Positions 11,995 through 20,780 of a stretch of 64,000 bases of DNA are shown in pieces (position 1 is the first letter of the stretch; the number at the start of each line of letters is the position of its first letter). Source of the DNA: an uncultured Marinobacterium sp. (lineage in GTDB: Bacteria > Pseudomonadota > Gammaproteobacteria > Pseudomonadales > Balneatricaceae). Position numbers and translations under genes: made by a program. The stretch spans positions 1 through 64,000 of the forward strand of contig CANMWJ010000010.1 in assembly GCA_947501565.1 (NCBI GenBank). The letters run 5' to 3'. The notes under the pieces were generated by a model. It was not told the DNA's origin, ran no database searches, and saw nothing but the letters and a program-made list of their open reading frames with translations.

Positions 11995-12016
11995 GCCCCC
12001 TGCAGAAATAGGGGGC
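11995..12016 (-). terminator. Terminator of the TAXI-TRAP operon
   Basis: GCCCCC and GGGGGC form a six-pair stem around a ten-base loop. Read on the minus strand the stem is followed by TTTAT, 17 bases past the TAXI stop, as expected for an intrinsic terminator. Confidence 0.6.
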
Positions 12017-12032
12017 GGCTTAGCTCAAAGTC

Positions 12033-13064
12033 TTAACGCAGACCCAGCTCGCGGTAGTAGCGCTCGGCACCCGGGTGCAGTGGCATGTTCAAGTCGTCGA
12101 AAGCGCGTTCGAGGCTGATGTTGCGCAGCCAGGGGGATGCATCATACTGTGCCTCCAGGTTTTCCCAGAAGGTCTTGGTAATGCGGTAGATTGTGTCTTC
12201 TGACATATCCTGATGGGTACCGATACCTACGGTAACCGCCAGCGTATAGATATCCTCTTCGTTCATCTGGTTCTTGCCGTAAGCACCGACCGGCAGCTTC
12301 ATGAACTTAAAGCCAGGACGTTTCGCCAATGCTTTTACGCTGTCGCTGCTTTCGAGCTCGGCCTGTGGGATGCCGAGAAAGCGGATCTTGTTGGTCAGCG
12401 CGATCTGGCTGATTACCGGGCTGGGTGCATTGGTTGGTACGAAATACACGTCCAGGTTGCCGTCCTGGAAGGCCTGCGCGGCCGAGTCCCATCCCAACTT
12501 CACGGAGGTGTAGTCCTTGCCCGGTTTATATCCGGTCACTGCCTCAATCATCTTCTCTACGGTACGACGGGCGGCTCCACCCGGAGGCCCGGCAAACACG
12601 CGCTTGCCCTTGATATCCATCATGCTTTTGATGTCAGACTTTTCATACACGGTGCCGTGATAGACCCCCATCGGGAAGTTCAGCACCGCGCGCAGGTTTT
12701 CCGACAGTGCTTTGGCATTTTTGATCTTCTTGTACATCGCTTTCTGATTTTGCATCAGGTGTACGATGCTGGGTGATGACATGTAGAACTCAATTTTGCC
12801 CTTGGCGGTATCCAGCTGATGTTTGGTCGCCGCGCCGGTGGCGTTAACGATGATGGAGTAGTCATCGGAGTTCTTGTTCACGGTATTGGCGAAGGTGGTC
12901 ATCACCATATAAGGGCTGGTACCCGGACCGAGCGTCGACATGCGGAATGTCTCTTTCGCGCTCGCCTGCAGGGATACACCGCTGATAACCAGAGCGCTGA
13001 CCGCAGCGGTGATCAGGTGTCTTGCCTTTCGAATTCCTGCACGTTGGGTTAAGAGGTTTTTCAT
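12033..13064 (-). CDS. TRAP transporter solute receptor, TAXI family
   Basis: A 343-residue periplasmic binding protein. A signal peptide covers about residues 1-36, with a hydrophobic stretch ending in ALVISGVSLQASA. The mature part begins with FRMSTLGPGTSPYMV, the TAXI-type ligand loop, and contains VFAGPPGGAARRTV, matching the family's G-P-G-G-A helix. It should capture a small organic anion and deliver it to the fused permease encoded 19 bp upstream. Unlike DctP-type receptors, TAXI proteins pair with a fused membrane subunit, as seen here. Confidence 0.92.
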   Translation of the reverse strand: MKNLLTQRAGIRKARHLITAAVSALVISGVSLQASAKETFRMSTLGPGTSPYMVMTTFANTVNKNSDDYSIIVNATGAATKHQLDTAKGKIEFYMSSPSIVHLMQNQKAMYKKIKNAKALSENLRAVLNFPMGVYHGTVYEKSDIKSMMDIKGKRVFAGPPGGAARRTVEKMIEAVTGYKPGKDYTSVKLGWDSAAQAFQDGNLDVYFVPTNAPSPVISQIALTNKIRFLGIPQAELESSDSVKALAKRPGFKFMKLPVGAYGKNQMNEEDIYTLAVTVGIGTHQDMSEDTIYRITKTFWENLEAQYDASPWLRNISLERAFDDLNMPLHPGAERYYRELGLR

Positions 13065-13083
13065 TGGAGTCTCCGTTTTATAG

Positions 13084-14946
13084 TTATTTGCAAGAGAGTT
13101 TTTTTGAAATCAGAAATTGTTGGCTGCGGCTTTTCGCCAGCAGCGCAGCGGCGACGATCAATGCAGCCATCTGTGCCCAGATAAGCGGTGAGATGGCAGC
13201 CAGACCGGCGATAATGCAGATCACCCGTTTAATCCCGCGCGACATAATACTGGCGGAGATCAACACCACCGACACGGTGGTGGTCGCCAGTGCCAGCAGC
13301 AGTGACGGGATATCAAAACCGTCGTTGATCAGCAGCAGTGAAGGCTGATAGACGAAGGCGAATGGGATCAGGAAACCGATAATCGCCAGGCGCAGGGCGG
13401 TTACGCTCAGCTTGATTGGGTTAGCCTGCGCAATCGGCGCTGCAGCAAAGGCAGCCAGTGCGACCGGTGGAGTTACGGCAGAGAGCACCGCGTAGTAGAC
13501 GACGAACAAGTGCGCAGCGATGGTTTCCACGCCAAGTGCCTCAACCGCCGGGCCCATCACCAGAATGATGATCAGGTAGGCCGGTACGGTTGGCATGCCC
13601 ATACCCAGCACCAGACAGCCAAGCGCCATCAGAATTAGCGACAGGAACAGGTTGCCCTCGGCTACGATCTGGATCGCTTCTGCAAAGCGCAGGCCCAATC
13701 CGGTGCCGTTCATCACCGCGATGATGATGCCCACCGCGCCCACGGCGACGGTGATGGTGGCGGAGGACTTAGCGCCGTTGCTGAGGATGCGCCACAGGCG
13801 TTTCGGCTGGGTCAGCAGGTCCGGTTCGATCAGTGCGCCCAGTACCGCTGCGGTGATCACTGCCCAGAAACCTGCCAGCGCCGGGCTGCTGCCCTGAACC
13901 ATCAGCACTACGATCAGGCCCAGTGGAATCACAAACGGCAGGCATTTCAGTTTCTCTTTGCGGGTCAGCGGTTCGATCACGCTCTCTTTCTGCGCATGCA
14001 TGCCGCGTTGACGGGCTTCCGCCGAGATAAAGGCAAACAGGCTGCCGTAGTAGAACAGCGCCGGGATCAGGGCCGCCAGACAGATGTTGAGGTAGGGGAT
14101 GCCGGTCACGTCGGCCATGATAAAAGCCACGGCGCCCATGATCGGCGGCATCAGCTGACCACCGCTGGATGCGGCCGCTTCCACGGCACCGGCGAACTTG
14201 GCACTGAAACCGCGCTTTTTGATCATCGGGATGGTGATAACACCGGTACCGACAACGTTAGCGACAGAACTGCCGGAGATGGTCCCGAACAAGCCGCTCG
14301 CCAGGACAGCGGCATGGGCTTCCCCTCCGGCAAACCGACGGGTCAGGCGGAACGCGAGCTTCAGCAGCACGTCGCCGACCCCCAACCCTTCGAGCAGTGC
14401 GCCGAAGAGTATAAAGACCAGAATGGTTGAGGTGACCACCGCAATCGGGCGGCCAAAGATACCGTCAAAGCTGTACCAGACGGTGGTGAGCAGTTCGCTC
14501 AGATCGATACCTGCGTGGCCGATCAGGCTGGGCAGCACATTGCCGTACAGGGCGTATAGGAAGCAGACCACACAAACCAGCAGCAGCGGATACCCCACGA
14601 CACGGCGGACCAGATCGGCGAGTGCCGTCAGGCCGATAAAAGCGCAGGCGATGTCGATCATCTCCAGTTCGTAGAGGCCGGTCTCCAGTTCCTCCGCCAC
14701 CCAGAAGTAACGGTAGGTGGCAGTCAGGACGGCGGCGATCAGCGCCAGATCGATCAGGCGGGTAACCCAGCTGCTTTTTTCTGCCGTCATCCGCATATAG
14801 AGAATAATGACCGAGGCCAGGCTGAAGGTGCCCACGCGGACCAGGGTATCGTCGTAGATTCCCCAGCCGGCGGTGTACACGATGGAACCGATCATCGCCA
14901 GTATCAGTGGCGCGGCGATCCATTGGGAAACGTTTCTGAGCAACAT
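13084..14946 (-). CDS. TRAP transporter fused permease (DctMQ type)
   Basis: A 620-residue inner-membrane protein with about 16 or more hydrophobic segments. The first roughly 130 residues correspond to the small DctQ-like subunit and the rest to DctM. The large domain contains GTISGSSVANVVGTGVITIP and the later LGMGMPTVPAYLI, both TRAP-M hallmarks. It drives sodium-coupled uptake with the TAXI receptor just downstream. The 78-bp gap to the sulfatase gene on the same strand suggests that sulfatase, permease and receptor form one unit in the order sulfatase, permease, TAXI. Confidence 0.92.
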   Translation of the reverse strand: MLLRNVSQWIAAPLILAMIGSIVYTAGWGIYDDTLVRVGTFSLASVIILYMRMTAEKSSWVTRLIDLALIAAVLTATYRYFWVAEELETGLYELEMIDIACAFIGLTALADLVRRVVGYPLLLVCVVCFLYALYGNVLPSLIGHAGIDLSELLTTVWYSFDGIFGRPIAVVTSTILVFILFGALLEGLGVGDVLLKLAFRLTRRFAGGEAHAAVLASGLFGTISGSSVANVVGTGVITIPMIKKRGFSAKFAGAVEAAASSGGQLMPPIMGAVAFIMADVTGIPYLNICLAALIPALFYYGSLFAFISAEARQRGMHAQKESVIEPLTRKEKLKCLPFVIPLGLIVVLMVQGSSPALAGFWAVITAAVLGALIEPDLLTQPKRLWRILSNGAKSSATITVAVGAVGIIIAVMNGTGLGLRFAEAIQIVAEGNLFLSLILMALGCLVLGMGMPTVPAYLIIILVMGPAVEALGVETIAAHLFVVYYAVLSAVTPPVALAAFAAAPIAQANPIKLSVTALRLAIIGFLIPFAFVYQPSLLLINDGFDIPSLLLALATTTVSVVLISASIMSRGIKRVICIIAGLAAISPLIWAQMAALIVAAALLAKSRSQQFLISKKLSCK

Positions 14947-15024
14947 AGTTTTCTGTACCTTTTTATTCTTCTTTTATTGTTTTTCTAAGGCGCATAGGGA
15001 GGTGCATAGATAGCCACGTAGGGC

Positions 15025-16617
15025 TTACCAGAGACCGAACAGGTAGCCGCGTGCATGGGCGCTGCCCGTTGCCTTGGCAACCGTTTCGTTGCTGATGGTG
15101 GTACGGGTTTTCCGTTCCCGGTACCAGTCGTAAAGTGCCTGCTCCATCCGTTCACACTCCCCAGTGTAGCTGGCGTCCGTTGCCAGATCGTTCTGTTCAT
15201 TTGGATCGTTATTCAGATCAAACAGTTGCGGTCGGAAGTGCTCGTAGTGAATATATTTCCAGCGCGCATCGGTGATCATGATGGCGCGGGTTTGGTCCGC
15301 GGCCAGCTCCAGCGTGTTGCGCGCGTGACGCCAGGCGTAATCCGCTTCGCTAATGGCATACTGACGCCACTTCTCGATCTTCGATTCGCCATTTAGTACA
15401 GGGCGCAGTGATCGGCCTTCCAGAATGTGATCGCAAGGCGGTGCACCAGCGATCTCTAGGAAGGTTGGAACCAGATCGATCGCTTCGATCAGGCGTTCAT
15501 CGACGGAGCCGCGGGTGGCATTCGCCTCAGGTCTGGGATCGCGGATGATCAGCGGGATACGTGCACTGGCCTCGTGGAATAGCTCTTTCTCTCCCAGCCA
15601 GTGATCGCCCAGGTAATCGCCGTGATCGGCGGTAATCACGATCACAGTGTTGTCGTATTCGCCGATCTCCTTCAGGTAAGCGAACAGGCGGGCCAGATGA
15701 TCGTCCAGCTGGGTGATCAGCCCCATGTAAGCGGGAATCACACGCTCACGGCACTCTTCGCGCGAGAAGTTGACCGATTCATCGTGGCCCATAAAAGCTT
15801 CTACCACCGGGTGAAGATTGGTTTTCTCCGCGTCAGTGGCGTTAACCGGCAGCATATCGGCAACGCTGTACATATCGTGGTAGGGCGCCGGAGCAATATA
15901 GGGCCAGTGAGGTTTGATGTAACTCAGGTGCAGGCACCAGGGCTGATCCTGATTCTGGGCACGGGACTCGCGGATAAAATCGATTGCACGGTTGGTGGTG
16001 TAGGCGGTTTCGGAGTGTTCCTCTTTTACGCGTGCCGGGTGGTCGCAGTTGCGCATATACCAGCCGCTCTGAACCTCGCCGTTCTCATCCTCCACCGAAT
16101 TGGCGTAGCTGTGCCAGGGATTGTCACCTTCATATCCCAGGTCGCGCAGGTAGTTATTGTACGCCAGATCCGGCGATACGCTCTGGTCCGGGTGCAGGCC
16201 GTCGTCGCGTTCGAAGGGTTCAAAACCGCATTCGCTCAGCAGTACACCGCGGGAGCTTTCCGGATCAACGCCGAGGCGCTGCATCCCTTCGATATCCTTG
16301 CGCATATGGGTCTTGCCGACCAGAGCAACGCGGTAGCCCTCCGGACGTAGGTAATCGCCGATGGTTTTTTCCGATAGCTTCAGTGGCACGTTGTTGTAGG
16401 TGGCGCCGTGGGAGATCGCATAACGTCCGGTGTAGAAGGACATGCGTGATGGGCCGCATACCGGCGCCTGGGTGTAGGCACGGCTGAAGTTGATGCCGTC
16501 CGCCGCGATGGCGTCGATGGTTGGAGTTTTGAGTGTCGGGTGGCCGTTACAGCCGAGGTAATCAGCACGCAGCTGATCCGCCATGATGAAAAGAATGTTG
16601 GGTTTTTTCGCAGCCAT
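15025..16617 (-). CDS. Sulfatase / alkaline-phosphatase superfamily hydrolase
   Basis: A 530-residue hydrolase. The N-terminus has NILFIMADQLRADYLG with the first metal-binding aspartate, and the formylglycine motif C54-G-P-S-R58 lies in APVCGPSRMSFYTGRY; HGDYLGDH occurs in the middle. No signal peptide is seen, so it should be cytosolic. It could act on an aryl or alkyl sulfate ester, or on a phosphonate monoester, since that subgroup shares the same motif. The ATG at 16617 is preferred over TTG at 16626, which lies only three bases from AAGG. Grouping with a TRAP importer suggests the substrate is imported intact, then desulfated. No formylglycine-generating enzyme gene is in view. Confidence 0.88.
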   Translation of the reverse strand: MAAKKPNILFIMADQLRADYLGCNGHPTLKTPTIDAIAADGINFSRAYTQAPVCGPSRMSFYTGRYAISHGATYNNVPLKLSEKTIGDYLRPEGYRVALVGKTHMRKDIEGMQRLGVDPESSRGVLLSECGFEPFERDDGLHPDQSVSPDLAYNNYLRDLGYEGDNPWHSYANSVEDENGEVQSGWYMRNCDHPARVKEEHSETAYTTNRAIDFIRESRAQNQDQPWCLHLSYIKPHWPYIAPAPYHDMYSVADMLPVNATDAEKTNLHPVVEAFMGHDESVNFSREECRERVIPAYMGLITQLDDHLARLFAYLKEIGEYDNTVIVITADHGDYLGDHWLGEKELFHEASARIPLIIRDPRPEANATRGSVDERLIEAIDLVPTFLEIAGAPPCDHILEGRSLRPVLNGESKIEKWRQYAISEADYAWRHARNTLELAADQTRAIMITDARWKYIHYEHFRPQLFDLNNDPNEQNDLATDASYTGECERMEQALYDWYRERKTRTTISNETVAKATGSAHARGYLFGLW

Positions 16618-16774
16618 TATCGTCAATCGCCTTTTCTTATTATCTGGCTGGATGCCCTATGAGTGGGAGTGAGCCAGCCTTTGATTCAAAGTGTATAGGC
16701 GATTGACGGATATCAAGGCGGTCGTTTCACACAGTGAAACTTTTATGTTTTCTTATTTTTTGTGGATGGCTTTG

Positions 16775-17722
16775 TCAAAGCGGTTTGTCCACGAAGGTGA
16801 CCGGTGGTTTGGTACTGCGATCGACCTCCAGATGGAAAATATCCGGCCGGCCGTAATGGCCTGCGATGTCGAGCGCCTTGCGGGCATTGCGTGCGTCTTC
16901 GATATCGATATCCGCGTAGAGGATGCTCTTATCTTTATGCAGTGGGCCTGCAACGGTGCCGCCGAACGGTTTAACGATCACCGCATCGCCGGGGTTTATC
17001 CAGTCATCACCGCCAAACAAAGCCTCGCGTTCCGGGAAATCGTCTGGGATATCGCTGCCCTCCATCGCTGTTGCGGTGCTCAGTACCCAACAGCCGCCTT
17101 CACGGGCAATGTGGTTCATAGATGCGATCCAGGTATCGCCGCTGTCCCACGTCGGTGCGATATAGATGTCGATGTTCTGCGCATAAAGTGCGAAGCGAGT
17201 GAGTGGCATGTAGTTTTCCCAGCAGATCAGGCAGCCGATGCGGCCCACCGGTGTGTCTACCACCTTGAGACCAGACGCATCACCCATGCCCCAGACCATC
17301 CGTTCCGGATTGGTGGGCATCAGTTTTCGGTGCCGGTTGAGGATCTGGCCATCGCTACCGATAATCACAACCGTATTGAACAGGGTGGTGCCACTGTACT
17401 GCGAATCCACCTCATTCAGGCCTACCACGACCACCACGTTATGTTTTGCCGCCGCATCGCAGAGCCGCTGCAGATCGCCTGCTTCGATATCAACTGAGTT
17501 TTCTCTGAGTCTGGCATGAATCTGGTTGCCCAGTGCCATATCGCCGCCGGGACGCAGCCGCCAGATCCATGTTGGATACCCTGGCAGATAGGCCTCGGGG
17601 AAGACGATCAGACGAGCACCATTACTTGCCGCTTCCTCTAAGGTTTCAACAGCGCGGGTGAGTGTCGCTTGTAGATTAAGCAATACCGGTGGTTTTTGGG
17701 CGATTGCTACCTTTGTTTTCAT
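16775..17722 (-). CDS. Nitrilase-superfamily hydrolase (aliphatic/aryl nitrilase type)
   Basis: A 315-residue enzyme of the nitrilase branch. The catalytic triad is E43 (FPEAYLPGYP), K133 (HRKLMPT) and C167 (GCLICWENYMPL). The CWENYMPL wording and the PTWDSGDTW loop are those of true nitrilases, which turn a nitrile into an acid plus ammonia, rather than amidases. ATG 17722 is chosen over an upstream in-frame ATG at 17764, because GAGGGG sits eight bases before it and the family starts near MKTKVAIAQ. It may be co-expressed with the sulfatase gene 157 bp downstream. Confidence 0.9.
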   Translation of the reverse strand: MKTKVAIAQKPPVLLNLQATLTRAVETLEEAASNGARLIVFPEAYLPGYPTWIWRLRPGGDMALGNQIHARLRENSVDIEAGDLQRLCDAAAKHNVVVVVGLNEVDSQYSGTTLFNTVVIIGSDGQILNRHRKLMPTNPERMVWGMGDASGLKVVDTPVGRIGCLICWENYMPLTRFALYAQNIDIYIAPTWDSGDTWIASMNHIAREGGCWVLSTATAMEGSDIPDDFPEREALFGGDDWINPGDAVIVKPFGGTVAGPLHKDKSILYADIDIEDARNARKALDIAGHYGRPDIFHLEVDRSTKPPVTFVDKPL

Positions 17723-17922
17723 CGTGCCACCCCTCTGGGACAAAGACCTTTTAAGCGTAGTCAAAATATGGCTGCTGCAGAAAGCTGCCCTTGTCGTGGT
17801 ACCAGGATTAAAGCGAAACCGAGGAGTAACTTCTTCGTTGTATTACCGCCCCCGCGCTGGAGCAATGACCTAACTGCGACTAGGTTCATTGTTACCCTAA
17901 TCAATTTTGTACGGAGTCAGAT

Positions 17923-18285
17923 ATGAGTGATGCAAGCTTGTATGAACGTCTGGGAGGCGAAGAAAAGATACGGATGATCGCAAGCTGTATATTTGATAAT
18001 CACGCGCGCAATGAAGTGGTGAATGCCCGATACAAAGATAGCGACCGGGATCGTGTCATTCAGGTTGTTACGGAATTTATCTGTGCGGGTACGGGTGGGC
18101 CGCAGGCGTACACCGGCCAGGATATGCTTACGGCGCACCGCGGTATGAACGTCAACGAAACGGAGTACCTGGCGGTTATCGACGACATCATGGCAGCCTT
18201 GGATAGCAATGATGTTGGCGAGCGGGAGAAACAGGAAGTGCTGATGATCGCGTACTCGTTGAAAGACGAGATTCTGCACGTCTGA
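17923..18285 (+). CDS. Group 1 truncated haemoglobin
   Basis: A 120-residue 2-over-2 globin. It opens [12 protein letters not shown], the conserved family start, and contains [11 protein letters not shown] followed by [12 protein letters not shown], where the histidine is the proximal heme ligand. The glycine pairs typical of this group are present (LGG and TGG). Roles in nitric-oxide detoxification or oxygen handling are known for the family; no specific role can be assigned here. ATG 17923 is preceded by ACGGAG eight bases upstream. Confidence 0.93.
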   Translation: MSDASLYERLGGEEKIRMIASCIFDNHARNEVVNARYKDSDRDRVIQVVTEFICAGTGGPQAYTGQDMLTAHRGMNVNETEYLAVIDDIMAALDSNDVGEREKQEVLMIAYSLKDEILHV

Positions 18286-18329
18286 GCAGCAATGAACGCT
18301 CGTTACAACGGCAGATCAGCTGTATTCGT

Positions 18330-19124
18330 TCAGAGCTTTTCAGAAAGTTGATCTGCTGCATTGCGCAGGCAGTGATAGAATGCGCCGCTTATCTCATCTT
18401 CCTTAACACTTCCTTTAGGCCAGGCAACGGAGAGCGTTGCAACGACCGACGACCTGTTTTGATCCTGTGAAAATACCGGAACGGCGATCGCTTCAATCTG
18501 CGCACCGGCTGGCGTCCTGACGCCGTAGAATGCCGGTTCACGTACCCCAAACCCCTGAGTGCGGGTTTGTTCCAACAGGTTTTTCAGCCAGACCTGATCA
18601 TGGGCAAGCTTAGCCTCTTTTCCGCTACCAGCTTTCAACGCATTGATAATCTCCCGACGCTCCGCTTCCGGGCAGAAGGCCAGGTAAGCACGCCCGATAC
18701 CGGAAAACAGAAAGTGGGGGCGGATACCCATCACGTCACGGTTAAGCACAAAACCGGCCTGTGACCGGGTGGATTCCACCACCAGCATGGAGAGGCCATC
18801 ACGAACCGCCACATCGGCTGGCCAGCGCAGTTTGCCCTCGATCTGCTGAATAATTGGGGCGGCAAGTTCGCCCAGAGTTTCCAACGGGTTGGCGTCTGTG
18901 CGCTGCTGGCCGACATTGCCGATATTAAAGGAAAGGCGGTAACTGGCATCGTTTAGCGAACGGAACACCCAACCGGAGTCCTGCAGGGTTTTCAGGATGC
19001 GCAGCAAAGTGGCTTTGCTGATCTCTGTTTCCTGATGCAGTTTCGCCAGAGAGACGGTCGGATTGTCGCGCAGAACATCCAGCACCTGCATAGCGCGGGA
19101 GACCGCATCAATTGATTTCACCAT
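18330..19124 (-). CDS. IclR-family transcriptional regulator
   Basis: A 264-residue regulator with an N-terminal winged helix (SLAKLHQETEISKATLLRIL, residues about 25-45) and a C-terminal IclR effector domain (GIGRAYLAFCPEAER in the middle). IclR proteins usually repress or activate a catabolic operon in response to an aromatic or organic-acid ligand. The ATG at 19124 has AGGA ten bases upstream; an in-frame GTG lies six codons earlier. The nearby sulfatase/nitrilase/TRAP cluster is a plausible target, but that is inference. Confidence 0.9.
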   Translation of the reverse strand: MVKSIDAVSRAMQVLDVLRDNPTVSLAKLHQETEISKATLLRILKTLQDSGWVFRSLNDASYRLSFNIGNVGQQRTDANPLETLGELAAPIIQQIEGKLRWPADVAVRDGLSMLVVESTRSQAGFVLNRDVMGIRPHFLFSGIGRAYLAFCPEAERREIINALKAGSGKEAKLAHDQVWLKNLLEQTRTQGFGVREPAFYGVRTPAGAQIEAIAVPVFSQDQNRSSVVATLSVAWPKGSVKEDEISGAFYHCLRNAADQLSEKL

Positions 19125-19199
19125 GGTTCCTGTATCCTGCACGTTGAAACATCTGCTTTAACTATACGGTGAGACAGGCACAAGGTAACCCGTTTTATT

Positions 19200-20174
19200 T
19201 CACTCGGTGAAACGTTGTTCTGTGCAGGGTGCCGCGCTGCGTTTCATCCACCCAGCAATCATCGCAACCACCGCTACGGAGAAGATAAAGCGCCCGATCA
19301 GTACACCGCTGGCATCGCCACCCAGCGCCATCACAAAAAGCGTATCCTCGATCAGGCTATGGCAGAGGCTGAGGAAACAGAGCGACAGCACAATATCCTT
19401 GCGCTCCACATTACCCGCTTTGGCCTCTTTGATGATCAGGGCACCGCCGTAGGTCAGGCCCAGCAGGGTGCCGAACATGGTCAGGGTGGTGGCGCGCCCC
19501 TCGATGCCCATCACGCGCAGGATCGGGGTGAGTATTTTGGAGAGTAGCTGGGTGATCTTCAGCAGATCGAACAGTTTAAGCACCACCAGTAACACCAGGA
19601 TGATCACAAACACCCAGAACAGGGATTGCGTATTGCTCCACGCCCAGTCTGCCCAGGAGGCGTTGCTGGAGTCATCCAGTTGCGGCAGCCACGCCAGTTC
19701 CAGCGGCTGCTGCAGCCAGTCACCCGCTTTATAGATCGCGTTCAATAGCGCACCGTAAACCAGCGCACCGAAGAAACGCAGCGCGGTGGTCAGCCAGAAA
19801 CTGGCACCGGCCTGTTGTGCGATCCGTTGCTCCACCGGCAGCGCGTGGGCGATCAAAACCATCGACCAGAGCACGGTAGCGTCCGCAACGGTCAGCTGCA
19901 GGTTGGGCAGGATGCCGATAAAGACCGCCGCGCCGCCGTAGATATTGACCAGCATGGCGGTGATCCAGACCAGCCCGGCCTGTTCCGGCAGGCCCACAAG
20001 CATCATCACAGGGCTGAGCCATTGGGCGAGGCTGTCTACCAGGCCCAGGTCCTGCGCCACCTTTACGGCGATCATCACTGGCAGCATCACTTTCAATAGT
20101 GACCAGAACAGATTAACCGAATCTTTCAGCACCGAACGGGTGCTTTCGATAACCAGTGATATGAACGATGACAT
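19200..20174 (-). CDS. Nucleoside-recognition (gate-domain) membrane protein
   Basis: A 324-residue inner-membrane protein with two gate-type repeats, each with several helices. The first has LVWITAMLVNIYGGAAVFIG, the second LTMFGTLLGLTYGGALIIKE, so the repeats share an I/TYGGA core. Related proteins are annotated as nucleoside-recognition or spore-maturation SpmA/B-like, and their function is poorly known. It is divergent from an Lrp-type gene 131 bp away, with paired ATTGCGC elements between them, so it is the likely target of that regulator and may transport an amino-acid-like compound. Confidence 0.8.
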   Translation of the reverse strand: MSSFISLVIESTRSVLKDSVNLFWSLLKVMLPVMIAVKVAQDLGLVDSLAQWLSPVMMLVGLPEQAGLVWITAMLVNIYGGAAVFIGILPNLQLTVADATVLWSMVLIAHALPVEQRIAQQAGASFWLTTALRFFGALVYGALLNAIYKAGDWLQQPLELAWLPQLDDSSNASWADWAWSNTQSLFWVFVIILVLLVVLKLFDLLKITQLLSKILTPILRVMGIEGRATTLTMFGTLLGLTYGGALIIKEAKAGNVERKDIVLSLCFLSLCHSLIEDTLFVMALGGDASGVLIGRFIFSVAVVAMIAGWMKRSAAPCTEQRFTE

Positions 20175-20247
20175 GAGCAGTAGATCCTAAGTGCTTAATT
20201 TCTATCTGTTTATGCTAGCGATTTATGCTCCGAATGTGTGGTCAATT

Positions 20248-20278
20248 ATTGCGCCATAATGGTTTATGATTGCGCAAT
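20248..20278. promoter_or_regulatory. Paired ATTGCGC elements, candidate Lrp-family operator
   Basis: ATTGCGC occurs at 20248-20254 and again within the palindrome ATTGCGCAAT at 20269-20278. The copies are 21 bp apart, two helical turns, and sit between the divergent gate-domain gene and the Lrp-type gene. This spacing suits an octameric or dimeric Lrp-type regulator. Confidence 0.5.
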
Positions 20279-20305
20279 GTTGTTTTTAAGTGGGTGAAAA
20301 TTGCA

Positions 20306-20767
20306 ATGGATAACACTGATCGTCAAATTCTGGAAATTTTACAGCAGGATGCGTCACTCTCCAACGCTGAGCTGGCGCAGCGGGTACACCTGTCGCCTTC
20401 GAGTTGTCTGCGTCGGGTGCAGAAGCTGAAAGCCGAGGGGGTGATCACCAAAACCGTCGCGCTGGTGGACCCGGATAAACTGGAGCGTTCGCTCTGCGGT
20501 ATCGTCGAAGTATCACTGGAGCGTCACGGTACCGAAGCCAGGGCTGACTTTGTGGAGAAGGTGAAAGAGGAGGGTGCGATCACCCAGGCGTACTCGGTTA
20601 CCGGCGAAGCGGATGTGATTCTGGTGGTGCAGCTCAGGGATATGAAAGAGTACGCCGGGCTCTGCGATCGCCTGCTCAACTACGATCCCAACGTGGTGAA
20701 GTTTCGCACCTCGTTTTCCATGGAGCAGTATAAAAACACCACCTATATTCCAACCGATCTGGCCTAG
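20306..20767 (+). CDS. Lrp/AsnC-family transcriptional regulator
   Basis: A 153-residue feast/famine regulator. The N-terminal helix-turn-helix reads DRQILEILQQDASLSNAEL and then VHLSPSSCLRRVQKL; the RAM domain follows with AYSVTGEADVILVVQ, the ligand-binding strand. The ATG at 20306 is chosen over one 12 codons upstream because MDNTDRQIL is the family's usual start. It is divergent from the gate-domain membrane protein and probably controls it and itself through the ATTGCGC pair. Confidence 0.92.
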   Translation: MDNTDRQILEILQQDASLSNAELAQRVHLSPSSCLRRVQKLKAEGVITKTVALVDPDKLERSLCGIVEVSLERHGTEARADFVEKVKEEGAITQAYSVTGEADVILVVQLRDMKEYAGLCDRLLNYDPNVVKFRTSFSMEQYKNTTYIPTDLA

Positions 20768-20780
20768 TGTCTGGCTCAGC

